Assembly: GCA_964370675.1 (NCBI GenBank)
Contig: CAYJKC010000007.1
Span: forward strand, 1-64,000
Source of the DNA: CAYJAD01 sp964370675
Lineage (GTDB): Bacteria > Desulfobacterota > Desulfovibrionia > Desulfovibrionales > Desulfovibrionaceae
Direction of reading: 5' to 3'
DNA: 64,000 bases
Shown here: piece by piece, positions 53,790 through 62,018 of the stretch
Layout of the letters: each line of letters starts with the position of its first letter
Position numbering within the stretch: the stretch's first letter is position 1
Position numbers and translations under genes: made by a program
The notes under the pieces: generated by a model
What the model was told of the DNA's origin: nothing
Databases searched by the model: none
Seen by the model: the letters and a program-made list of their open reading frames with translations, nothing else

Positions 53790-55235
53790 ATGGTTTTTAG
53801 TTCTCTACCATTTCTACTCCTATTTTTACCCATAAGTATTCTTGGTTACTACCTGTTATTAAGGCATAACTATGCTAAGTACGCCATACCATTTTTACTT
53901 TTGGCATCTTTATTCTTTTATGCTTATTGGAAGCCAGTATATTTATTAATTATTTTATTTTCTATCCTTGCTAATTTCTTCTTGGGTCAAGCTATAAATA
54001 AAGCCACTAAACATAGAAAATTAATTTTTATTATAGGTATATCAATCAATTTACTATTGCTAGGATATTATAAGTATTCAGATTTTTTACTTGATACTAT
54101 CAATCAAATTTTTGCAAGCCAATTTCCCATAGCAAATATTGTCCTGCCCATTGGTATAAGCTTTTATACATTTCAGCAAATTGCATATCTTTCAGATATA
54201 TACACAAAAAAGCATATTAACCACTCAGGTGGATTTTTTGAGTATGCAGCCTTTGTATGCTTTTTCCCTCAACTTATTGCCGGACCAATTGTTCATCATG
54301 CTGAAATGATGCCACAATTTACCAATAAACAAAACCAAGTCTTACAGTGGGATAACATGTATAAAGGCTTATGCTTTTTAAGCATGGGTCTTGCCAAAAA
54401 AGTCTTGGTGGCAGATCACATTTCTCCACTAGCAAACTATGCCTTTGACGAAAGTACTTCTTTAAGCTTTTTAGAGGCCATTTTTGGAAGTATCGCTTAT
54501 ACCTTGCAATTATATTTTGATTTTTCAGGCTATGCAGACATGGCTATAGGTTGCGCATTGTTTTTTAACATTACGCTACCTTTTAATTTTAACTCTCCAT
54601 ATAAAGCACTAAGCATTCAAGATTTTTGGAGAAGGTGGCACATGACTCTTTCGCGTTGGTTACGCGATTATCTATACATACCCCTTGGTGGCAATAAAGG
54701 TAGTGATGCGCGCACCATGGTCAATTTATTTTTAACCTTTCTGCTTGGTGGCATTTGGCATGGAGCCGGATGGACCTTTGTTCTTTGGGGCACATTGCAT
54801 GGCATTGCTCTAGTTATACATAGGTTATGGTCAAAGATTTTAAATTGTAATATGCCAAAATTTTTGGCTTGGAGCTTAACATTTTCATTTGTTGTGCTTG
54901 CTTGGATTCCCTTTAGAGCTATAAACTTTGAGCGAACTACACTTTTCATAGATGGTCTGCTCTTGCAAAATGGTTTTTTTGTCAGGCATGAATTTTCCAA
55001 AATGTGTTACGATACATGGAGAAATACCTTTGCTATTAAAGGTGGTATTGGAGAATATAGCTTAATTTTCTTTGGCTTATTAATAGCTTGTGTAAGCTTA
55101 AAAAACTCTCAAGAGTTGATAGAATTTATCACACGTAAAACCTATAGCATTTACATAGTGCTTCTTTTAACTCTTTGCCTTACTGTGCTTGTTTTACCAG
55201 GATATGTGCCTGAATTTATATATTTTCAATTTTAA
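53790..55235 (+). CDS. MBOAT-family O-acyltransferase (module 1)
   Basis: A 481-residue polytopic membrane protein of the AlgI/DltB group that moves acyl groups (usually acetyl) across the membrane to a cell-surface polymer. It shows about ten hydrophobic segments, the AlgI-type start (MVFSSLPFLLLFLPI), SFYTFQQIAYLSD, QLIAGPIVHHAEMMPQF, DFWRRWHMTLSRWLRDYLY and the catalytic-His motif GGIWHGAGW near residue 322. It is 11 bases upstream of an SGNH-like partner. A paralogue at 57850-59295, roughly 70 percent identical by eye, faces it. Confidence 0.93.
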   Translation: MVFSSLPFLLLFLPISILGYYLLLRHNYAKYAIPFLLLASLFFYAYWKPVYLLIILFSILANFFLGQAINKATKHRKLIFIIGISINLLLLGYYKYSDFLLDTINQIFASQFPIANIVLPIGISFYTFQQIAYLSDIYTKKHINHSGGFFEYAAFVCFFPQLIAGPIVHHAEMMPQFTNKQNQVLQWDNMYKGLCFLSMGLAKKVLVADHISPLANYAFDESTSLSFLEAIFGSIAYTLQLYFDFSGYADMAIGCALFFNITLPFNFNSPYKALSIQDFWRRWHMTLSRWLRDYLYIPLGGNKGSDARTMVNLFLTFLLGGIWHGAGWTFVLWGTLHGIALVIHRLWSKILNCNMPKFLAWSLTFSFVVLAWIPFRAINFERTTLFIDGLLLQNGFFVRHEFSKMCYDTWRNTFAIKGGIGEYSLIFFGLLIACVSLKNSQELIEFITRKTYSIYIVLLLTLCLTVLVLPGYVPEFIYFQF

Positions 55236-55246
55236 GAGCTTTTTAT

Positions 55247-56512
55247 ATGAACTATAAAAATAAATTTATTACCGCCATAAGCATACCAATTATTTTTAAT
55301 GTGGTTTTATTTTCTATTATTTTTGCTCTTCTAATCAATTATGATCACTTACAATTAAAAGAATATGATTATTATGATGCCAATAAATTTATTGCTCTGC
55401 CTAATATGCGCTTACAAGCCAAGGGTATTATAAACAATGTTGATTTTAATAGCATTATATTAGGTTCTTCTATGCTAGCTAATACTTCAGCCTTAGAGGC
55501 ATCGCAGCTTTTTGGGGGCACATTTGTAAACCTTTCCATTTTAGGCGCAAGAACATATGAAAGAGCTTTTATTTTTGAAGATACTTTTAGGCATAAAAAA
55601 ATAAAAAATGTTATATATTCCTTAGATGTATACCATAGACCCAAGGAAGAAAGTTCGCAACTTGATAATTGGCAATTATTATATGACCAAAGCAAACTGA
55701 ATGACTTAGTTGTATTACTACAACCTAAATATATAGTTGGTGCCATGAAAAAAGTTTTAACACCATATACTGCTTATGATTTTAACATAATAGATCATAT
55801 AAAAATTAGCAAAAAACCCTTAATTGCCCACATAGATTTTTTTAATAGCCCTATTGAATGGATGAGTAAACCAGATCATGTTGTGCACTTTGGTGGTCTT
55901 GCCAATTGGGTCGAAAATATAGGTGCTTTAAATACTGGAAAATTTTTACTTCAAACCCTACCTGCAACACTACAAAGTCTTACAACATATCCCAAAGTTA
56001 ACTATGAAAGTGTTAACGTTGAGGAAGAAAAACAATATATTGAAAAGTATTTTCTACGCTTTGTAAAAGAACACCCTGAAACAAAGTTTTATGTTGTTTT
56101 TCCACCCTACTACAGATTTTACTATGCCCGTGACCTAGTTAAAGACGGTAAGTATTTTATGCATCAGAAAATCACGAGGTTTATGGTAGATGCGGCTAAA
56201 AAATATGATAATTTATACATTTATGGTTTTGAAGACTTAGCTTTTTTAGATGATATTAGCAATTATATGGATATAACCCATTATCATAGTCGCTTTAATC
56301 AGTTTATGCTTGAAGCCATGAGCAAAAATGAACATCGCTTAACTGAGCAAAATGTAAATGCATATATTGCTAAATGCGAACAATTGACCAGAAACTTTGA
56401 TATTCAAAAACTATACGACGAGTCACAACAGCTTTTGCGTGAATACAAGCTGCCCACCACTTGGGAAGACTTTTTATACCTACGCAAAAAATATGATGAA
56501 AATTCATTATAA
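55247..56512 (+). CDS. SGNH-like periplasmic acyltransferase partner (module 1)
   Basis: A 421-residue protein with one N-terminal membrane anchor (about residues 10-31) and an external domain. The block IILGSSM near residue 70 looks like the GDS nucleophile of SGNH hydrolases and DITHYH near residue 341 like the Asp-x-x-His of the triad. The C-terminal 80 residues are helical and charged. By analogy with AlgJ/AlgX, PatB and DltD, it would accept the acyl group delivered by the MBOAT protein and place it on a polysaccharide. Substrate unknown. Confidence 0.75.
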   Translation: MNYKNKFITAISIPIIFNVVLFSIIFALLINYDHLQLKEYDYYDANKFIALPNMRLQAKGIINNVDFNSIILGSSMLANTSALEASQLFGGTFVNLSILGARTYERAFIFEDTFRHKKIKNVIYSLDVYHRPKEESSQLDNWQLLYDQSKLNDLVVLLQPKYIVGAMKKVLTPYTAYDFNIIDHIKISKKPLIAHIDFFNSPIEWMSKPDHVVHFGGLANWVENIGALNTGKFLLQTLPATLQSLTTYPKVNYESVNVEEEKQYIEKYFLRFVKEHPETKFYVVFPPYYRFYYARDLVKDGKYFMHQKITRFMVDAAKKYDNLYIYGFEDLAFLDDISNYMDITHYHSRFNQFMLEAMSKNEHRLTEQNVNAYIAKCEQLTRNFDIQKLYDESQQLLREYKLPTTWEDFLYLRKKYDENSL

Positions 56513-56543
56513 ATACTAAATTGTAATTTAATACTTCTTAAAG

Positions 56544-56575
56544 ATAAAACTCACATCACTTATTATGTGTTTTAT
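56544..56575. terminator. Possible bidirectional terminator at the centre of the mirrored modules
   Basis: ATAAAAC-TC-ACAT (56544-56556) pairs with ATGTGTTTTAT (56565-56575) with a two-base bulge. It lies at the convergence point of the two modules. The stem is AT-rich and the T-runs are short. Confidence 0.4.
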
Positions 56576-56607
56576 TAGCCAAATTTGTTTACATATGATG
56601 CAAAGAG

Positions 56608-57840
56608 TTATTCAGGCAAAGCAGTATGATTATTTTGGCGTAATAGCTTTTGTGATTCATCATAAATTTTTTGTAAGTCATAATCTTTAGCAAGCTTATA
56701 AAATTTTGCAAGATAGGCATCAACATTTTGCAAGTTAATTTTGTGCTTACCTTCTGCTATAGACTGAAGTATATAACTATTATAGCTATTTTTATAGTGA
56801 CGCACATCTCTAAAGTTTTTAATATCACCCGCAATGTTTTGGTCACCAAAGGCATAAATGGATAAATTATCGTACTTTTCTGCTTGTTCTACCAAGTATT
56901 TAAAAGCTTTTTCAAAACTATAAAAATCCTTCCCACCATCAATGTTTAAAGCAATAGCATAATATGCACGGTAATATGGGGGCTGTATTATATCAAATTT
57001 AGTTTCTGGATGTTCTTTAACAAAGCTTAAAATATATTTATCAATATAGTCTTTATATTTATCAATATTTATATCTTTGGGGTCCATAGTTGGTATTTTG
57101 TGCATATCTTCAATAGACTTTGGCAACATATCTACCAAAAAGGTTTTAATCTCTGGAATTTCTAAACGTTTTGCCCAAAATTCTAAACCGCCAAAAAGCG
57201 AATCTCTTTCACCATCAACAACCCAATCTGCAATGGGGGTATCAAAAAATTCTATGTCTGCAGGTGTAGGCTTGGTGCTAACTTTATAATGCTTTTTTTC
57301 TATTAAATTAGAAAGTTCATCAGAAGGAAGAATAAACTTAAATGCTCCTGTCACATAATTTGCGTCAAACAATACGAATAGATCATTAAAAATATTTTTG
57401 TCATATAATAATTCCCAATACTTGGGCTTATCAAGTTCTAAGGTTGGCTCAAAATCAAATTCAAAAGAATATATGACATTTTTTACATTTTTTTCACGAA
57501 ATAAAGCTTTAAGCACTATATATCTTTCATAAAAAGTGGAAGCTCTAATGGAAAGATTAACAAATTTTCCACCAAATAATTTTGATGCTTCGCTAGCTTT
57601 AGCAGTTTCAATTAATGATGTGCCAAGTATTACACTATTAAAATCAACATTATTTATAATGCCCATGGCTTGTATGCGCATAGCTGGAGAAGCCGAAAAT
57701 TTATTACCATCATAAAAATCGTGTTTGCGCAATTGAAGGTGGTCATAATTAATAAGCAAGGCTAAAACAGCCAAAAAAAATATGGCACAAATAATTAGCG
57801 GAACTACTATAATTTTTATGGCACTATTTTTATGGTTCAT
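56608..57840 (-). CDS. SGNH-like periplasmic acyltransferase partner (module 2)
   Basis: A 410-residue paralogue of the gene at 55247 with the same layout: N-terminal anchor, VILGTSL near residue 70 (the nucleophile Ser kept in G-T-S), shared blocks ALLINYDHLQL, FVKEHPETKF, PPYYRxYYA and DVRHY near residue 338, and the same C-terminal helical region (LQKIYDESQKLLRQ). Divergence between the two partners is much larger than between the two MBOAT proteins. It lies 9 bases after its own MBOAT gene. Confidence 0.75.
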   Translation of the reverse strand: MNHKNSAIKIIVVPLIICAIFFLAVLALLINYDHLQLRKHDFYDGNKFSASPAMRIQAMGIINNVDFNSVILGTSLIETAKASEASKLFGGKFVNLSIRASTFYERYIVLKALFREKNVKNVIYSFEFDFEPTLELDKPKYWELLYDKNIFNDLFVLFDANYVTGAFKFILPSDELSNLIEKKHYKVSTKPTPADIEFFDTPIADWVVDGERDSLFGGLEFWAKRLEIPEIKTFLVDMLPKSIEDMHKIPTMDPKDINIDKYKDYIDKYILSFVKEHPETKFDIIQPPYYRAYYAIALNIDGGKDFYSFEKAFKYLVEQAEKYDNLSIYAFGDQNIAGDIKNFRDVRHYKNSYNSYILQSIAEGKHKINLQNVDAYLAKFYKLAKDYDLQKIYDESQKLLRQNNHTALPE

Positions 57841-57849
57841 AATTATCTC

Positions 57850-59295
57850 TTAAAACTGAAAATATATAAATTCAGGACTATAACCTGGTAAGACAAGGTA
57901 AATTAACGAAAGGGTTAAGAGAGCAATAATATAAAGCATAAATGATTTTTTGCCTATGTATTGCATAAGCTCTTGAGTATTTTTTTGGCTTATGCATAGT
58001 ATGGTAAGTGCTATTAAAAGCACAGTATATTCAATTACACCACCACCAATACCAAATGAGTTTCGCCAAGTATTATAACACATTTTTGCAAACTCTTCTC
58101 TAATCCCAAAGCCATTCAAACCTGTAAGACCATCAATAAACAACTTAGCACGCTCAAAATTAATGGTTCTAAGCAAAATACCCGATAAACCTACAAAAAT
58201 GAATGTAATTACCCAAGCGCATATCTTAGGCATTTTAAGCCCATAAATTTGCGACCAAGCTCTGTTAATGACCAAAGCAATGCCGTGCAATGCACCCCAA
58301 AGCACATAGTTCCAGCCAGCACCATGCCATATGCCCCCAAGTAAAAATGGCACAAAGATATTGCGCATGGTTTGCCAAGAGCTACCCTTATTACCACCCA
58401 AGGGGAAGTAAAGATAATCGCGTAGCCAGCGTGAGAGGGTCATATGCCACCTTCTCCAAAAGTCTTGAATACTTAATGCCTTAAATGGCGAATTGAAGTT
58501 TAGAGGTAGTTGAATATTGAAAAAAAGTGCACAGCCTATGGCCATATCGGCATAGCCTGAAAAGTCAAAATAAATTTGCATTAGATATGCAAGCCCACCA
58601 AACAGTGATTCTAAAAAGCTTAGTGAGTGGGCTTGATCAAAACTATAACCCACCAAGGGAGATAAGTTATCTGCAATTAAAACTTTTTTGGCAAGGCCAA
58701 TACTTAAAAAACAAAGACCTGTATGAATGTTTTCCCAGCGTACAACTTGATTTTGTTTATCTGCAAATTGAGGCATCATTTCAGCATGATGTACAATGGG
58801 ACCAGCTATTAATTGTGGGAAAAAACACACAAAGGTAGCATATTCAACAAATCCGCCGGCATGATCAATATGCTTTTTAGTAAAAATATCTGTAAGATAT
58901 GCAATTTGTTGGAAAGTATAGAAGCTAATGCCTATGGGCAAAATTATATGTGTTAAGGGGATTTGAGTGCTAAATGCTTCATTTAAATTGGTAATAAAAA
59001 AGTCAGTGTATTTGAAATAAGCCAAAAGCATTAAGTTCATGCTCACGCCAAGAATAAATATTTGTTTGCGGCGTGGCTCATAATTATTCATGGACTGACC
59101 TAGACCATAGTTAGCTCCAATGGAAAATATAATCAGTAATAAATATACAGGGTTCCAATAAGCATAAAAGAACAATGACGCCACTAACAAAAATGGAATA
59201 ACGAGTTTACCATAATTATAGCGTAATAAAAGATAGTAAATGACTATGGTAATAGGTAAAAATAAAAGGAGAAAAGGTAATGAGCTAAAAACCAT
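57850..59295 (-). CDS. MBOAT-family O-acyltransferase (module 2)
   Basis: A 481-residue AlgI-like protein, the same length as the paralogue in module 1 and with identical motifs (QLIAGPIVHHAEMMPQF, DFWRRWHMTLSRWLRDYLY, GGIWHGAGW) and the same ending EFIYFQF. ATG 59295 gives the MVFSSLPFLLL start shared with module 1; the upstream extension to 59316 is not shared. AGG lies about 10 bases upstream. Confidence 0.93.
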   Translation of the reverse strand: MVFSSLPFLLLFLPITIVIYYLLLRYNYGKLVIPFLLVASLFFYAYWNPVYLLLIIFSIGANYGLGQSMNNYEPRRKQIFILGVSMNLMLLAYFKYTDFFITNLNEAFSTQIPLTHIILPIGISFYTFQQIAYLTDIFTKKHIDHAGGFVEYATFVCFFPQLIAGPIVHHAEMMPQFADKQNQVVRWENIHTGLCFLSIGLAKKVLIADNLSPLVGYSFDQAHSLSFLESLFGGLAYLMQIYFDFSGYADMAIGCALFFNIQLPLNFNSPFKALSIQDFWRRWHMTLSRWLRDYLYFPLGGNKGSSWQTMRNIFVPFLLGGIWHGAGWNYVLWGALHGIALVINRAWSQIYGLKMPKICAWVITFIFVGLSGILLRTINFERAKLFIDGLTGLNGFGIREEFAKMCYNTWRNSFGIGGGVIEYTVLLIALTILCISQKNTQELMQYIGKKSFMLYIIALLTLSLIYLVLPGYSPEFIYFQF

Positions 59296-59455
59296 AGAAA
59301 AAAAACCTATACACAAAAATTAAGTTTGCTTCATGAAAAATATGAGAAATGTTCAACAGCGTAGGCGTCTAACATTTTTATGGTGCAAAGTAAACCAATG
59401 AAAATGGTACGTGATTGTGATTTGGCTACTTTTGCCTATGATGTGATGAAAATGA

Positions 59456-61831
59456 CTACTGTTTGACAACTTGTTCTAAATAAAGAGCTAAAACAGCAAT
59501 GGCTCTATCACAGAGGGTAAACAGTGGAATTCCAGCATCCTTAATGGCTTTTCTTAAAGAATCAAATTGGCTTGAACCATCTACCACAATAATAAGTGGC
59601 TTTTCAGCTTCATGGGCTATTCTTAGCACATGATGATAAATTGACCCTTCACGAGTAAAATCAAAGTCAGTCGATTGGCTAGGATCTACGGTTAATGTTG
59701 TGGGTGCATGTGGTACAATACTTAATATGACCACATCGATATTAGGGTCATTAAGAGCAAGCTCAGTAATTTTTGCATGCACCTCATCATTGGAAGATGG
59801 GTTTATATCTAAGGGGTTTACCACTTGTACTAATTTTGAAAGATTGTGTTCATCAAAAACCGCCTGCATTTTAGCCTTGGTTTGGTCTGAAAAGCTTGCA
59901 AGGGTGATATTATATTCATCAGATTGAATGGAGTCTGCCATACCAACCACTTCAAAACCAGCAGAGCTTATGGCGGCAATACGCTTACCGCTAACGTTTT
60001 TTCCTGCTAAAGACTCTGTTAAAAGCACTAAATCTTGAAATTCGGTGAAAGTTCTTGCTACAATACCCCCAGCTTGGGTTATGGAAGACTCACAAACCAT
60101 ATAATCTCCGGCAAGAGAAGCGGTATGTCCGCTGGTGGCATCCTTGCCTTCTGGAGTGCGCCCTGCTTTATAAAACACCACATTCTTACCAGCTGCCACA
60201 GCTCTTTTTACTGACTTTGCAAAGGCAAGACCATCAAGCTCTTTAAATCCTTCGGCATATACAGCTATGGTATTAACTTTATCTGAAGTTTCAAAGTATT
60301 GCATCATATCACCCATGGTTAAATCGGTTTGATTGCCCATGGAGATTAAATAAGCCGGATTCATTTCTGGCACTTGGTTAAAACGATTAAGCAAAAAGCC
60401 ACCACTTTGGCTTATTAGAGCTAGGGAGCGAGGTTTTACTCCCTTATACGGTGCAACTGAAAGCATTTTTTCTGTGGGAATAAACCACGTGTCATATTGC
60501 CCATGTCGAGAAATAACCCCCATACAATTTGCTCCTAAAAACACAGGAGAATGCTCCTGCATATGTGCTTCTTGTATGGAGTCAACCATTTGCTTTGCAA
60601 TGATTTTACTCTCTTCGGTTTCGCCAAGCCCGCCCGGAATTAACAAAACACCATTAGCTTTATTATATTTCAAAATATCATTAACAAAGTCTGGTACATA
60701 TGATGCATCAATGGCAACAATAAGTAGATCAAAAACGCCGTCAAAGTTTTTAATATGCGGCACACATTTTATACCACTTTCATCTTCACCTTGCTTAATA
60801 ATTACTACGTTTTCTTTGGGATATTGAGCCTCTAGTATATTTTCAAGAATAATACGCCCGAAATTACGTCTACTGGATGAAACACCTACAATACCAATGG
60901 TTTTAGGGTGTAATAATTTATGAACTTGCCCTAGTGGTCTTGGATGTGGCAGTGAAATTTGCCTTGAAAACTTACATAAACCATCTAGCGGAACCATGAG
61001 ATAATCAGTAAAGGCAAAAGGATTAATTTCAAATTCATCAATTATAAATTCTGATTCTTGATTAAGTGGTGAAAAATAATTACCAATTTGTATTATAGCC
61101 TGAAAGCATTCAATTAATTGTTCATCAGTAACAATACGCCTTTGACCACGCGTAAGACCTGCAAGTTTTTTATAAGATATGGTATTTTTATAAATTTCAA
61201 AAAATTCTTCACCATTAAGGGTGGCTGTAGGTGCTGCCACTATGGCTTGCCCTTTTCTAAACCGCTCGGCATAAAGTTCAGTATCAGTACCACCAAGACC
61301 TGCTGAAATTACCATGCCAAATTCATTGGTACGTCGAAGACCCACAAAAAGTTCATTGCCAAAGCTTGATGAATCCGGTGGCATATATTGCACTTGCAAA
61401 ATGCCCTGGATATGCTCCTTTATAGCATTTTTTAGCTCTGCACCGTGTAAGTTTTTATATACTTCAGGAGCATGACTTGGATTTTTTTCTATAATTGCTT
61501 GATAATTTTCTGGAACTTCCACATACATACGCCGCAAAGCAGAAAGTATATTTTCTGGATTTTTAGGGACAATGCTAACCCCACCCACTTCTGTTTTATG
61601 CATAATAGTTGGTGAAACAATTTTTAGAACTGTCTTTTCACCAGGCAAGACCATTAAGCCTTCGGATAAAGGTTTTACATTTTTAGGTAAGAATAAATAT
61701 CTTGGTGGGGTTTCAGAACCACTTATTATAATAAAATCATAAACTTCATGTTCAAATAAAATATTGCGCCCATCATTTTGTGCATTTTTAAAAAGCTCTG
61801 TAATACTAGCATAATTGATATTTAATTCCAT
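59456..61831 (-). CDS. ADP-forming acyl-CoA synthetase, ATP-grasp domain first
   Basis: A 791-residue enzyme of the NDP-forming acetate-CoA ligase family, which makes ATP from acyl-CoA, ADP and phosphate or the reverse. The ATP-grasp domain is N-terminal (about 1-290; VLKIVSPTIMHKTEVGGV, EINPFAF), the CoA-binding Rossmann domain follows (KTIGIVGVSSSRRNFGRIIL near residue 312), then the ligase domains with the phospho-His motif SGHTASLAGD near residue 568. Many archaeal and bacterial fusions have the CoA-binding part first. ATG 61831 has AAAGG upstream. Substrate acid unknown; an acetate-producing role is plausible beside the ferredoxin-linked oxidoreductase. Confidence 0.87.
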   Translation of the reverse strand: MELNINYASITELFKNAQNDGRNILFEHEVYDFIIISGSETPPRYLFLPKNVKPLSEGLMVLPGEKTVLKIVSPTIMHKTEVGGVSIVPKNPENILSALRRMYVEVPENYQAIIEKNPSHAPEVYKNLHGAELKNAIKEHIQGILQVQYMPPDSSSFGNELFVGLRRTNEFGMVISAGLGGTDTELYAERFRKGQAIVAAPTATLNGEEFFEIYKNTISYKKLAGLTRGQRRIVTDEQLIECFQAIIQIGNYFSPLNQESEFIIDEFEINPFAFTDYLMVPLDGLCKFSRQISLPHPRPLGQVHKLLHPKTIGIVGVSSSRRNFGRIILENILEAQYPKENVVIIKQGEDESGIKCVPHIKNFDGVFDLLIVAIDASYVPDFVNDILKYNKANGVLLIPGGLGETEESKIIAKQMVDSIQEAHMQEHSPVFLGANCMGVISRHGQYDTWFIPTEKMLSVAPYKGVKPRSLALISQSGGFLLNRFNQVPEMNPAYLISMGNQTDLTMGDMMQYFETSDKVNTIAVYAEGFKELDGLAFAKSVKRAVAAGKNVVFYKAGRTPEGKDATSGHTASLAGDYMVCESSITQAGGIVARTFTEFQDLVLLTESLAGKNVSGKRIAAISSAGFEVVGMADSIQSDEYNITLASFSDQTKAKMQAVFDEHNLSKLVQVVNPLDINPSSNDEVHAKITELALNDPNIDVVILSIVPHAPTTLTVDPSQSTDFDFTREGSIYHHVLRIAHEAEKPLIIVVDGSSQFDSLRKAIKDAGIPLFTLCDRAIAVLALYLEQVVKQ

Positions 61832-61924
61832 AATAGACCTTTTAGTGCAAAATCCAAAAACATTAGTTAAGCATTTAATCAAGTTAGACAAAATACATTA
61901 ATAAGCAAGTTTGTCAAGCTAAGC

Positions 61925-61965
61925 ATAAAAACAAATTAGCCCCTTGTATTAAACAAAGGGCTAAT
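61925..61965 (-). terminator. Terminator of the chemoreceptor gene
   Basis: ATTAGCCC (61935-61942) pairs with GGGCTAAT (61958-61965), with TTGT/ACAA inside after one mismatch. On the reverse strand TTTGTTTTTATG follows. It lies about 53 bases after the stop. Confidence 0.75.
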
Positions 61966-62018
61966 ATTAATAGTAAAACATATTTGACTTTAGGCTATAT
62001 TACTATTTACGGCATATA

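Noticed and set aside
53790..59295. Composite transposon formed by the mirrored acyltransferase genes
   Set aside because: The inverted copies are diverged coding genes with no transposase, terminal repeats or target duplications visible.
59347..59377. Terminator after the acyl-CoA synthetase gene
   Set aside because: AAATGTT/AACATTT is a 7-bp stem with a 17-base loop and no T-run on the reverse strand.
59399..59467. Short reading frame of 22 codons upstream of the second MBOAT gene
   Set aside because: No ribosome site, and its end overlaps the acyl-CoA synthetase gene on the other strand.
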